Shown here: in pieces, positions 7,500 to 15,780 of the stretch
Position numbering within the stretch: position 1 is the first letter of the stretch
Layout: each line of letters opens with the position of its first letter
Assembly: GCA_002507205.1 (NCBI GenBank)
Contig: DAZF01000005.1
Location: forward strand, 20,272 to 39,976
DNA: 19,705 nucleotides
DNA from: Methanolobus sp. UBA32
Lineage (GTDB): Archaea > Halobacteriota > Methanosarcinia > Methanosarcinales > Methanosarcinaceae
Reading direction: 5' to 3'
Notes under the pieces: model-generated
Told to the model about the DNA's origin: nothing
Database searches by the model: none
The model's input: the letters and a program-made list of their open reading frames with translations, nothing else
Made by a program: the position numbers and the translations under genes

Positions 7500-8207
7500 A
7501 TGACAAGATTATCCAGTGGAAATATTGACTTAGACAAAAGATTACAGGGTGGTTTTCCTGAAGGAGAGTGCGTTCTCATAACAGGTGAACCGGGAACCGG
7601 TAAAACTATTTTTGGTATTCAGTTTCTTTACAACGCATGTCAGGAAGGAAAAAAATGCGTAATGATAGCAACTGAAGAGGTTCCGGAAAAGATAATCATT
7701 CATGGTAAAGCACTTGGATTTGACCTTGAACCTTTCGTGGAGACTAATCAGCTTACCATGATACACTTCCTTGAATTGAGAGCAAACAATTTAGCAGAAG
7801 GATATACCAATGTCTGCATGCACATAGATGACCTGAACAACCTTGCGCATATCATTCAGGATGATGTCGATGTCATTATCCTTGATAACCTCGGCACATT
7901 TTCAATTGGAATAGAGCTGAAACAATTCAGGGACAAACTTGATACCCTGGCATATGTACTGTCGAACCAAAAAAGGACATCACTCATAGTAATGGATGTA
8001 ACTGCGCATGAACTCACACACCGGATAGCTGAGTACTCCACCTATGGAACTATCAGGCTCATGACAAAGGAAAATCCGTATACCGGTAAAATGGAACGCT
8101 TCATGTACATACCCAAGATGAGAGGGACGAAGATCTCACTGGACATTATTAACTATGACATAACCGAAGAAGGCATCAAACTGTTTCCACCAAAGGCCAA
8201 CAGATAA
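7500..8207 (+). CDS. Single-domain KaiC/RadA-like ATPase
   Basis: A 235-residue RecA-superfamily ATPase of the KaiC type. The start MTRLSSGNIDLDKRLQGGFP is typical of the family. Walker A is GEPGTGKT (29-36), a Glu-Glu pair at 59-60 is in the position of the KaiC catalytic glutamates, and Walker B is VIILDN (125-130). Only one KaiC domain is present, whereas cyanobacterial KaiC has two, and no kaiA- or kaiB-like gene is nearby, so a clock role is not implied. Archaea carry many such proteins, often linked to signalling or motility, and most have no known function. nadE starts 47 bases downstream on the same strand and may share its transcript. Confidence 0.85.
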   Translation: MTRLSSGNIDLDKRLQGGFPEGECVLITGEPGTGKTIFGIQFLYNACQEGKKCVMIATEEVPEKIIIHGKALGFDLEPFVETNQLTMIHFLELRANNLAEGYTNVCMHIDDLNNLAHIIQDDVDVIILDNLGTFSIGIELKQFRDKLDTLAYVLSNQKRTSLIVMDVTAHELTHRIAEYSTYGTIRLMTKENPYTGKMERFMYIPKMRGTKISLDIINYDITEEGIKLFPPKANR

Positions 8208-8254
8208 GTATAATTGAGAATATTCCTAATTTAAGACCAGGCAGGCTTGATAAA

Positions 8255-9034
8255 ATGGACATCTCAAAAGCTAAAGATAGCATCGTTGAATTCATCAGGG
8301 AAAAAACAAAGGAAGCAGGTGTAAAAGGCGCAGTAATAGGAATCAGCGGAGGTATCGATTCCGCACTGACAGCTTACCTGACAGTTGAAGCCCTTGGTAA
8401 AGAGAACGTCCTTGGCATACACATGCCGGAGCTTAACCTGACACCTGCAGAAGATGTGCTTGATGCCACCGAAGTGGCAGACAGGCTGGGAATCGAATTC
8501 AAGACAGTCGATATATCAGAGATCCTTTCTGCATACCTCAACTCAATTCCGCAGAGTTCCACCTCCAATTCACATGCCAATGGAAACCTCAAAGCCAGAA
8601 TACGCATGTCCACACTTTACTATTACGCAAACATGATGTCAAGGATGGTAATGGGAACCGGCAACAAAACTGAGATACTCCTGGGATATTTCACAAAATA
8701 CGGGGACGGCGGAGTTGACCTTGAACCAATCGGCGACCTCTACAAAACAGAGGTTAAAGAGATGTCAGCACTTCTGGGAATACCGGAAGAAATTATCACA
8801 AAAGCTCCTTCAGCAAGGTTGTGGGCAGACCAGACCGACGAGGAAGAACTGGGAATCACATATGAACTGGTTGACAGGTTCCTTGCCCTTTTACTGGAAG
8901 GGGAAAGTCCGCAGGTTGCACAGAATACTCTTGGGCTTACAAGCATCCAGAGAGATTCGGTGGTAAAACGCATAAATGCAAACCTGCACAAACAAAAGGC
9001 TCCTGCCATAGCAGAACTAAGTTCCCTCAGATAA
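8255..9034 (+). CDS. nadE: NAD+ synthetase, ammonia-dependent
   Basis: A 259-residue NadE of the ATP-pyrophosphatase family. It adenylates nicotinate adenine dinucleotide and amidates it to NAD+, the last step of NAD synthesis. The PP-loop SGGIDS is at residues 31-36. Downstream are RIRMSTLYYYAN, GTGNKTE and the stretch ending in GDLYKTEVKEM, all typical of NadE, and PSARLW with a following DE-rich patch. There is no glutaminase domain, so ammonia is the presumed nitrogen donor. The length is normal for archaea. The ATG at 8255 has only a weak ribosome site upstream. The gene ends 14 bases before the convergent tiaS gene. Confidence 0.95.
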   Translation: MDISKAKDSIVEFIREKTKEAGVKGAVIGISGGIDSALTAYLTVEALGKENVLGIHMPELNLTPAEDVLDATEVADRLGIEFKTVDISEILSAYLNSIPQSSTSNSHANGNLKARIRMSTLYYYANMMSRMVMGTGNKTEILLGYFTKYGDGGVDLEPIGDLYKTEVKEMSALLGIPEEIITKAPSARLWADQTDEEELGITYELVDRFLALLLEGESPQVAQNTLGLTSIQRDSVVKRINANLHKQKAPAIAELSSLR

Positions 9035-9048
9035 AGTATTAATAAGGA

Positions 9049-10353
9049 TCATCTGCCGGGAAAAACTGGCAGATCATCTTTTTCAAATCTCAGAAGCTGC
9101 TTTGCGAGATGCCGTCTTGCACAGGGCGGAACCTCATAGAATCCAACCTCAATTTCTCTTTTTATTTCTGATCTTTCTGTAACCATAGAACTGGTGCCAC
9201 ACTTCCTGCATCTGTAACCCTGATCTAAACCAGCGGATTTCATCCTCTTACCACAGTAAGGACATAAAGGATTTCTGACTTCATACTTTGGAGAAAGATC
9301 AATTATTTTTATTTTTTCAATGTTCACTGTCCTTTCAGTAACACTGCCATAGACAACGATCCTGTCACCGGGAATCAGTTTGCGGATAAGTTCCCTGAAG
9401 TTCTTTGTCGGCTCAAAGGCAGCACAGTCAATTGTATCCCCTACAGCATCCTTCAGAGAGAATATGGTATGCCCCCCCCTGATGGTCTTTGGTTCGCAGC
9501 AGACCAGCCCTTCCAGAATATACGAATGCATTTCCTGAATGTCACCGATGCTTGATGCAGGGATCAGATGCATGTCAGTACCCTGGTTTGTTCTGTAGAT
9601 ACACACACGTTCCACCGGTTCTGAGCGGATAAAAGATATAGCCTTTTCAACAGAAGATGCATCCTTCCCCCTTATCCCGTAAAGGACAGGATCACCGGCA
9701 TGAGGAACACAAACCACCATTTCATTTTTCAGGTCTACGGTGTCCCATGTATCCGGATAGGTTTGCCTGTCAGCTTCAAAGAGAGAATCTTCATCGACAA
9801 AACGCGTGGTACCACATACATCCAGCTCCCTGTATGCAATATACTCATAAGTATGGTCCCAATCCTGATTTAGCATTGCACCGCAGGCAGAAAGAGCACC
9901 GATAAGTCCGCGACCATTCTTGAATGTTTTAAAGTTCAGTCCAAGTCCTGAAGCCAGTTCATTTGCTTCATCTATTGTAATGACTTCTTTGACAGCATGC
10001 CTGAAAAAATCACCCAGTGTTTTTCTGACCTTTTCAAACTGGTCACCTGTGATGAAAACAATTCCGGGATTGGTGTTCTCATTTTCCATGCAGGCCATGG
10101 AAGAAACTCGTTGGACAACATGATCCATTACTTTATAAGGTTCGTTGCATTCCAGAAACAATGCTACCGATGCATTCCCACGGGTCTTGTATGGAATAGT
10201 AGGATTAAGGCGGACAAGTATAGGATCAGATACGGTCTTTGCATAAGATGACAGCTCATCCCTTAAAAGAGCACAGAGGTAGGTGGTACACATACCATCC
10301 CTGGAATCGGTATCATCAATACCGACGATCATTTTAGTATATTCACTGCTCAT
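9049..10353 (-). CDS. tiaS: tRNA(Ile2) 2-agmatinylcytidine synthetase TiaS
   Basis: A 434-residue protein that matches archaeal TiaS. It starts with GIDDTDSRDGMCTTYL, the conserved ATP-binding motif of the N-terminal kinase-like domain. A ferredoxin-like middle part follows, then an OB-fold (about 285-345) and a zinc ribbon (CPYCGKR and CRKCGTS, about 355-380). TiaS attaches agmatine to C34 of tRNA-Ile(CAU) using ATP, so that the tRNA reads AUA; it is specific to archaea. Start choice is open: the ATG at 10332 (MIVGIDD) is closer to other family members and has AGTGA upstream, while the ATG at 10353 adds seven residues. The kinase gene lies 49 bases upstream on the same strand. The last codons contain the hairpin of nadE. 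Confidence 0.93.
   Translation of the reverse strand: MSSEYTKMIVGIDDTDSRDGMCTTYLCALLRDELSSYAKTVSDPILVRLNPTIPYKTRGNASVALFLECNEPYKVMDHVVQRVSSMACMENENTNPGIVFITGDQFEKVRKTLGDFFRHAVKEVITIDEANELASGLGLNFKTFKNGRGLIGALSACGAMLNQDWDHTYEYIAYRELDVCGTTRFVDEDSLFEADRQTYPDTWDTVDLKNEMVVCVPHAGDPVLYGIRGKDASSVEKAISFIRSEPVERVCIYRTNQGTDMHLIPASSIGDIQEMHSYILEGLVCCEPKTIRGGHTIFSLKDAVGDTIDCAAFEPTKNFRELIRKLIPGDRIVVYGSVTERTVNIEKIKIIDLSPKYEVRNPLCPYCGKRMKSAGLDQGYRCRKCGTSSMVTERSEIKREIEVGFYEVPPCARRHLAKQLLRFEKDDLPVFPGR
9051..9083 (+). terminator. Terminator-like hairpin of nadE inside the tiaS 3' end
   Basis: ATCTGCC (9051-9057) pairs with GGCAGAT (9068-9074) around a ten-base loop. CATC and then TTTTT (9079-9083) follow on the plus strand, starting 17 bases after the nadE stop. 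The same bases encode the last residues (DDLPVFPGR) of TiaS on the other strand. Confidence 0.6.
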
Positions 10354-10402
10354 TGGACCAATTGCAAATATGACTGATTAGTGTTAAATGATTCTCTGAA
10401 TA

Positions 10403-12472
10403 TCATATGTTCTCTTCTTCAATTATTGGAAGAAGCACATGTATTTCAGTCCCTTTACCTTCTTCACTTGTCGCCCATATAGAACCACCGTGTGCTTCCA
10501 CGATGCTTTTACAAAGATATAATCCAAGGCCATTGCCGCCATAGCGACGTGTAAGGGAGCCATCCATCTGGTAAAATCTTTTGAAAATATGTTGTATTTC
10601 GTCTTTAGGTATGCCTATGCCAGTATCCTTTACAACAACATGGATCTCATTCCCCTCATGTAACACGATGACAGTTATCGAACCTTCAGGAGAAGTGAAC
10701 TTCAATGCATTTTCAAGTATATGCAAGAATACCTGTTCCAGATAGGTTACATTGCCACAAACAAATGGGAGGGATAAATTGTATTCTTTATTCACTACCG
10801 GACCTTTTTTGCTTCGCATCGACAACAGATCATCAATTACTTTATCGAGTACATTGACAATATTTATAGAATCAAGATGATACTGTATGTTTCCTGAATG
10901 AATGTTCTGCATATACAGAAGAGAATCTATTAACTTATGCAATCTTTTAGCATTCTGCAAAATCACTCCCACGCTTTTTATCTGCTCCTCATCCAGAGCT
11001 CCAAAATGTCCTTCAAAAAGAAGTTCACTGTATCCTTTGATAGGTACAAGGGGAGTCTTTAGTTCGTGGGTTATGTTTGCCATGAATTCATCTTTCATAC
11101 GGTCCAGCGATTCAAGTTCCTTGTTGTTCCTGGCCAGTTCTTCTGCATATGCTTTAATTTGTTCCTCACTTTGTTTCCTCTGTATGAGCTCCCATGTCCC
11201 CTGCATAAGAAGTGTTATCTGCCTTATATCAGAGCTGTTATAATCACTGTCTTTATTGCCAACGCCTGCGATCATAACAATCTTATCATTATAGAATATG
11301 GGAATGCCAAGGTGATTGCGAATATCCACATGGCCTTCAGGAAGTCCTTTTTTAAACGAATGCTCACGCCTGTAATCGTTTGTTATCACAGGTCTGCGCT
11401 GTCTTATGGATTCCCCCCAAAGTCCCATTTCGCCAACATTGAATTCGGTCGTTATATTTTGAACACCACAAAGTTCCATTGCCTTCTCTGACCAGCTATA
11501 CACACTCTTAGTGGCGTTATCCTCATCTATAAAAGCAATATAACCTACCTTGCTTTCCGTAAGTTCAACGGCTTTCTCAAGAGAGAAATTCAGGATATCA
11601 TTTGTCGTTGAGCCTGTAAACTGGTTAAGCTCAACAAGGGCCTCTAACCTTAGTTCATCGAGGAAGAAGGCTTTTTGTGCAGCCTTCATTTCAGTTATGT
11701 TACTAAAAAGAAGGATTATTTTATTATCTGTTATTTTTGCAAAATTTAACTTCATATCTTTTACAGAACCATCTTTGCAGGAGATTTTGCATTCTTTTTT
11801 GTAGACATTGCTTTTTTCATCCAGTGATGATGATTGGTTTGAGCACCATGAATCAAATATGTTTTTTCTGCGGTTCGGATCAGTATCTGCAAACTCCCAC
11901 CATTTACCCATTTCCAGCACATCTTTAAGGGTATAACCAAAAGTTTCCGTGAACTTTCGATTAAAATATATAGGACTATAACTGGAATCCAATAAAGCAA
12001 TAGATGAAGGAGAGAACTCTACCACGTTCCGGAAAAGCAGCTCACTTTCCTCAAGCTCCCACTGAGATAGCTTCTGTTGGGTGATATCTTCACCTGAGAT
12101 TATAATTCCTTTGAAAATACCATCATCTGCAAGTGAAACGGCATTCCACCTTACAAAAATATTAGTCCCATCTCTTTTCAGGAGAGGGATTTCAAGATTC
12201 TCAATAGAATCTATTTTATCTGAAATGAATTTGTCCCAGACGGAACGGGATTCTGATTTAAAATGATCAGGGACTAATACGTCAAACCACTGTTTACCTG
12301 AAATATCCTTTTCTTCATACCCTGTCAACTCAAGGATTCTTTTGTTAACAAATGAAACGTTGCCTTTTGTATCCAGAAAGAGGATCATCATTGGCAATAT
12401 GTCCATCATTTTGGAGGATATCTTATTTTCAATTCCCGGATGAGAAAGTTCCAATCTATTGGACACAGGCAT
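10403..12472 (-). CDS. Soluble sensor histidine kinase, PAS-PAS-GAF-HisKA-HATPase
   Basis: A 689-residue kinase without membrane segments, so probably cytosolic. The order is PAS (about 20-135), PAS (about 145-265), GAF (about 270-425), coiled linker, HisKA with ITHELKTPL (phospho-acceptor His469), and HATPase with N-box HILENALKF, G1 DTGIGIP and G2 GGNGLGLYL. All catalytic motifs are intact, so it should autophosphorylate. The start is placed at the ATG at 12472 because GGAGG lies eight bases upstream; a longer frame opens only at a TTG (12517), with a stop codon just before it. No response regulator gene is next to it, so its partner is unknown. The signal is also unknown; GAF and PAS domains can bind haem, flavin or small molecules. 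It is divergent from the HTH regulator gene. Confidence 0.92.
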   Translation of the reverse strand: MPVSNRLELSHPGIENKISSKMMDILPMMILFLDTKGNVSFVNKRILELTGYEEKDISGKQWFDVLVPDHFKSESRSVWDKFISDKIDSIENLEIPLLKRDGTNIFVRWNAVSLADDGIFKGIIISGEDITQQKLSQWELEESELLFRNVVEFSPSSIALLDSSYSPIYFNRKFTETFGYTLKDVLEMGKWWEFADTDPNRRKNIFDSWCSNQSSSLDEKSNVYKKECKISCKDGSVKDMKLNFAKITDNKIILLFSNITEMKAAQKAFFLDELRLEALVELNQFTGSTTNDILNFSLEKAVELTESKVGYIAFIDEDNATKSVYSWSEKAMELCGVQNITTEFNVGEMGLWGESIRQRRPVITNDYRREHSFKKGLPEGHVDIRNHLGIPIFYNDKIVMIAGVGNKDSDYNSSDIRQITLLMQGTWELIQRKQSEEQIKAYAEELARNNKELESLDRMKDEFMANITHELKTPLVPIKGYSELLFEGHFGALDEEQIKSVGVILQNAKRLHKLIDSLLYMQNIHSGNIQYHLDSINIVNVLDKVIDDLLSMRSKKGPVVNKEYNLSLPFVCGNVTYLEQVFLHILENALKFTSPEGSITVIVLHEGNEIHVVVKDTGIGIPKDEIQHIFKRFYQMDGSLTRRYGGNGLGLYLCKSIVEAHGGSIWATSEEGKGTEIHVLLPIIEEENI

Positions 12473-12555
12473 TAAAGATTCCTCCAAAACTGATTCATTT
12501 CCATTTCCTAATCTCAACCTTCATATTTGCATTACTGGCATGAAACTTTGAACCG

Positions 12556-12600
12556 TTTTTAAAAAGCAATCATTTGTTGTAGTTTGTTGTATATACATCA
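12556..12600 (-). promoter_or_regulatory. Probable promoter of the histidine kinase gene with a direct repeat
   Basis: On the minus strand there are two TATA-like stretches: TGTATATAC (about 12588-12596) and TTTTTAAAAA (about 12556-12565). Between them, read on the plus strand, TTTGTTGTA occurs twice (12573-12581 and 12583-12591), exactly ten bases apart. A ten-base period places both copies on one face of the helix, as expected for a bound dimer or tandem protein. The rest of the 12473-12733 gap is AT-rich with no gene seen. Confidence 0.35.
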
Positions 12601-12697
12601 ATATTTCAACACATGAAATAAATAATTTTCTAGCCAGATTTATTATAAGAATATATAATGAGAATAATTAAGAGATATAACTGAAGGTTTTGCGATA

Positions 12698-12713
12698 CAC
12701 ATATATAGATGTG
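12698..12713 (+). promoter_or_regulatory. Palindrome over the TATA box of the HTH regulator gene
   Basis: CACATATATAGATGTG has five-base inverted arms (CACAT and ATGTG) around an ATATAG core that is also the best TATA-like sequence before the ATG at 12734. Transcription from it would start only a few bases before the ATG, giving a nearly leaderless message. Overlap of a dyad with the TATA box is typical of repression, possibly by the downstream regulator itself. Confidence 0.4.
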
Positions 12714-12733
12714 CAAACAAAGCCTATTCCGTC

Positions 12734-13702
12734 ATGACGAAAGAAATCCTGATACATCAGATCATTGATGTATTACAGCAAGCAGGCTTCATTGTATCAA
12801 AAAGATGCAACATAAGACCACGAAGTTTTGATCTTGCAGCCAGGAAAGACGAAACTCTCATTTTTTGTAAAGTATTGTACAATATTGACGGATTAAATGA
12901 GGAAACTGCGAGAGAAATGAAAAGTCTCGCGCGCTGCCTGGGAGGAACTGCAGTACTCGTAGGTGCGAAAACAAGGGATCAGATGCTCGAGGATAGCGTA
13001 GTGTATATGCGCTATGAGATCCCGGCTGTCAGTGTGCAAACCCTTTATGATTATTTTGTAGAGGAAGTACCCCCTCTTGTATCAGCGGCACCTGGCGGAC
13101 TTTATGTTTCAATCGACGGCGATGTCCTCAAGGAAGCCCGTCAGAGAACTGACATGTCATTGGGTGCCCTTGCTACCGAACTTGGAGTATCCAGAAGGAC
13201 CATCAGCAAGTATGAAGAGGGTGGAATGGATGCATCCATAGACGTAGTACTACATCTTGAAGAACTGCTTGATGTTGCCCTTGCAAAGTCCATCGACATC
13301 CTGCGTTGTTTTGAGAAGAAGGCAAATGTTGATGTCAAAAAGGAAAAAGTACCCGAGCCTCAACCGGATGATGGTATCCTGAGTATGCTCTATGCTCTTG
13401 GTTATCAGGTCATGTCAACGAGCCAGGCACCCTTTAAAGCCATATCGAAAGATACATCCGACACACTGCTGACAGGTGTCAGCACATATAGCAGCGCAAT
13501 GATAAAACGTGCAGACCTGATGAGCAGCATATCATGCGTAACAAGGACAAAATCGGTTTTTATCATAGACGGGCAGATCAAATCAGAAACTGTTGAGAAC
13601 ACTATCCTTATCCAGAAAAGTGAACTGGACAAACTTGCAGGTACGGAGGAGCTTGCAGAGCTTATCGATGAGAGGACTAAAAAGCATAACATCAATATAT
13701 GA
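12734..13702 (+). CDS. Archaeal HTH-type (Cro/CI-like) transcriptional regulator
   Basis: A 322-residue protein of a conserved archaeal regulator family (the group I know as COG1395). Residues 1-125 form a separate alpha/beta domain (FDLAARKDETLIFCKVLYNIDG) that resembles nuclease-fold or effector-sensing domains. A Cro/CI-type helix-turn-helix follows at about 131-185 with ALATELGVSRRTISKYEEG. The C-terminal 110 residues form another alpha/beta domain. A lambda-repressor-like DNA-binding role is clear; the ligand and targets are not known. A palindrome overlaps its own TATA box, suggesting autoregulation. It is divergent from the histidine kinase gene, but the two need not be functionally linked. 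Two hairpins lie at its end. Confidence 0.85.
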   Translation: MTKEILIHQIIDVLQQAGFIVSKRCNIRPRSFDLAARKDETLIFCKVLYNIDGLNEETAREMKSLARCLGGTAVLVGAKTRDQMLEDSVVYMRYEIPAVSVQTLYDYFVEEVPPLVSAAPGGLYVSIDGDVLKEARQRTDMSLGALATELGVSRRTISKYEEGGMDASIDVVLHLEELLDVALAKSIDILRCFEKKANVDVKKEKVPEPQPDDGILSMLYALGYQVMSTSQAPFKAISKDTSDTLLTGVSTYSSAMIKRADLMSSISCVTRTKSVFIIDGQIKSETVENTILIQKSELDKLAGTEELAELIDERTKKHNINI

Positions 13703-13706
13703 TGTT
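13688..13706 (+). terminator. Hairpin spanning the stop codon of the HTH regulator gene
   Basis: AACATCA (13688-13694) pairs with TGATGTT (13700-13706) around ATATA, followed by TTACTTTC. The TGA stop is bases 13700-13702. The stem is AT-rich, so it is weaker than the others in this window. Confidence 0.4.
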
Positions 13707-13712
13707 TTACTT

Positions 13713-13742
13713 TCAGATACTTAGTTTCTGACAACTTTTTTT
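13713..13742 (+). terminator. Hairpin with T-run upstream of purN
   Basis: TCAGA (13713-13717) and TCTGA (13727-13731) form a short stem, followed by CAAC and seven T (13736-13742). A T-run is the main archaeal termination signal, so this is the likelier end of the regulator transcript. The same T-rich stretch running into TTTTTAAATATTC could be the TATA region of purN, about 60 bases before its ATG. Confidence 0.45.
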
Positions 13743-13806
13743 AAATATTCAGCAGTCCGGATAATCCCAAAACTCTAATATACAGAAATCCCTTTTAGAA
13801 CTAACA

Positions 13807-14415
13807 ATGACCACCAACATCGCAGTACTTGTTTCAGGAAGAGGATCAAATCTTCAGTCAATTATCGATAATATCGAGAATGGCTACATCAAAAGCGCAA
13901 CGATATCTGTCGTCATCAGCGATGTGGAGGATGCCTATGCACTTGAGCGTGCCCAAAAACATGGAATAACCGATGTGTTCATAGACCCTTCCGATTTCCC
14001 TAATAAACATGAGTATGAGAGGGAGGTATTGAAAGTCCTGGAAGACAACGATGTTGACCTGATACTTCTTGCAGGATACATGCGCCTGGTGGGAAAAGAC
14101 CTCATTGGAGCGTACCGAAACAGGATAATAAACATCCACCCTGCACTGCTTCCGTCCTTCAAAGGATTACACGCACAGCAGCAGGCTTTTGACTACGGTG
14201 TAAAGGTTAGCGGATGCACAGTGCATTTCGTTGACGAAGGAATGGATACAGGTCCCATAATCATCCAGAAATGCGTACCTGTGTTTGACACGGATACCGC
14301 TGATGACCTCGCAGCAAGAATACTTGAGCAGGAGCACAAGATCTTCTCCGAATCAGTCAAACTATTCGTTGAGGGTAAACTTAAAGTGGAAGGTCGAATT
14401 GTAGTACACACATAA
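13807..14415 (+). CDS. purN: Phosphoribosylglycinamide formyltransferase PurN (formyl-H4F dependent)
   Basis: A 202-residue GAR transformylase. It transfers the formyl group of 10-formyl-H4F to glycinamide ribonucleotide in purine synthesis. GRGSN near residue 11 binds phosphate. The catalytic set is complete: Asn109 and His111 in NIHPALLPSFKG, and Asp147 in DEGMDTGP, matching Asn106/His108/Asp144 of the E. coli enzyme. Many other archaea use formate-dependent PurT or other routes, so a folate-dependent PurN in a methanogen fits the neighbouring H4F genes. No Shine-Dalgarno sequence is visible before the ATG. glyA starts 76 bases downstream. Methanosarcina is known to carry purN together with folD, glyA and metF. 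Confidence 0.96.
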   Translation: MTTNIAVLVSGRGSNLQSIIDNIENGYIKSATISVVISDVEDAYALERAQKHGITDVFIDPSDFPNKHEYEREVLKVLEDNDVDLILLAGYMRLVGKDLIGAYRNRIINIHPALLPSFKGLHAQQQAFDYGVKVSGCTVHFVDEGMDTGPIIIQKCVPVFDTDTADDLAARILEQEHKIFSESVKLFVEGKLKVEGRIVVHT

Positions 14416-14491
14416 ATTACACTCATATATTACTGGTAAAACCAGGAAGTTTCTCACAAACATATTACTTCAAATATAACGGTTGGTAACA

Positions 14492-15727
14492 ATGTCTTAC
14501 ATCTCAGAAATTGACCCGGATATTGCAGAGGCCCTCAGGCTGGAAGCAAACCGCCAGGATTACAAGTTGAACCTGATCGCATCGGAGAACTATGCAAGCC
14601 GCGCTGTAATGGAAGCACAGGGCTCTGTAATGACAAACAAATACGCAGAAGGATATTCAGGAAAACGCTACTACGGCGGCTGCGAATTCGTTGATATTGC
14701 AGAAGACCTTGCCATTGAAAGAGCAAAGGAGATCTTCGGTGCAGAACATGTTAACGTCCAGCCACACTCCGGTTCCGGCTCGAACATGGCATGTTATTTT
14801 TCAGTCCTCAAGCCAGGGGACACCATTATGTCAATGGACCTTACACACGGCGGTCACCTTTCACATGGAAGCCCGGTGAACTTTGCAGGACAGCTTTACA
14901 ATATAATCCCATATGGCGTTGACAAGGAAACGGAAGCCCTTGATTACGATGCACTTATGGAAATGGCAAAAGAGAGCAAACCACAGATGATAGTTTGTGG
15001 TGCTTCAGCATACTCAAAGACACTTGATTTCAAGGCATTCAAAGATATAGCCGATGAAGTTGGAGCATACCTGCTTGCAGATATCGCACACATTGCAGGA
15101 CTCGTTGCTGCCGGCGCACATCCAAGCCCTGTACCTTATGCAGACTTTGTAACAACAACTACCCATAAGACCCTCAGAGGTCCAAGGGGTGGAATGGTCA
15201 TGTGCAAGGAAGAATATGCAAAAGAACTGAACAAGGCTGTGTTCCCCGGAATCCAGGGCGGTCCGCTCATGCACATCATCGCAGCAAAGGCTGTTGCGTT
15301 CAAGGAAGCCCTTGGAGAGAGTTTCAAGGCAGACCAGTACCAGACCGTAAAGAATGCAGGTGTCCTGGCAACAGAGCTGCAGAAGAATGGTTTTGATATT
15401 GTTTCAGGTGGAACTGACAACCATGTAATGCTCTTGAACCTGAACAAGTTCGACATCACAGGAAAGGAAGCAGAAGCTGCAATGAGCAAGGCAGGTATCG
15501 TGCTCAATAAGAACACCATCCCATTCGAGACAAGAAGTCCTTTCATCACAAGCGGAGTCAGGATCGGTACTCCTGCTGCAACAACAAGAGGAATGAAGGA
15601 AGACCAGATGAAGGAGATTGCCGGATTGATCATGGAAGTTATCAACAACCTCAATGATGATACGGTGCTTCACGGCATCAACTCTGATGTTGAACAGCTT
15701 TGCAGCGGATTCCCGATATACAAGTAA
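14492..15727 (+). CDS. glyA: Serine hydroxymethyltransferase (H4F type)
   Basis: A 411-residue PLP enzyme that converts serine and H4F to glycine and methylene-H4F. Conserved segments include [28 protein letters not shown] and SGSGSNMA near the N-terminus. The PLP lysine is Lys226 in [13 protein letters not shown]. The C-terminal stretch [16 protein letters not shown] is also typical. The length and motifs are those of bacterial-type GlyA; the M. barkeri enzyme from the equivalent cluster was shown to be H4F-specific rather than methanopterin-specific. The ATG at 14492 is preferred over an in-frame TTG nine bases upstream. folD starts 53 bases downstream with no hairpin between, so the two are probably co-transcribed. 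Confidence 0.96.
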   Translation: MSYISEIDPDIAEALRLEANRQDYKLNLIASENYASRAVMEAQGSVMTNKYAEGYSGKRYYGGCEFVDIAEDLAIERAKEIFGAEHVNVQPHSGSGSNMACYFSVLKPGDTIMSMDLTHGGHLSHGSPVNFAGQLYNIIPYGVDKETEALDYDALMEMAKESKPQMIVCGASAYSKTLDFKAFKDIADEVGAYLLADIAHIAGLVAAGAHPSPVPYADFVTTTTHKTLRGPRGGMVMCKEEYAKELNKAVFPGIQGGPLMHIIAAKAVAFKEALGESFKADQYQTVKNAGVLATELQKNGFDIVSGGTDNHVMLLNLNKFDITGKEAEAAMSKAGIVLNKNTIPFETRSPFITSGVRIGTPAATTRGMKEDQMKEIAGLIMEVINNLNDDTVLHGINSDVEQLCSGFPIYK

Positions 15728-15780
15728 TGAACAATTAAAACGCAATCCTGTATAGGAACAATATCACAGGTGTTTGCATC

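Noticed and set aside
7500..8207. Circadian clock role for the KaiC-like protein
   Set aside because: It has one domain rather than two and no kaiA or kaiB neighbour; the family is widespread in archaea with other roles.
10388..10406. Weak hairpin at the end of the kinase gene (minus strand)
   Set aside because: Only a few AT pairs with a bulge, no T-run, and tiaS continues on the same strand 49 bases on. Not counted with the five stop-codon hairpins.
12473..12517. Longer histidine kinase start at a TTG (12517)
   Set aside because: A stop codon lies just upstream in frame, the start codon is rare, and the ATG at 12472 has a GGAGG site eight bases before it. The extra 15 residues carry no domain.
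14433..14445. Small hairpin CTGGT-AAA-ACCAG between purN and glyA
   Set aside because: Five base pairs with no T-run after it. It may be chance, and there is no sign that it ends the purN transcript.
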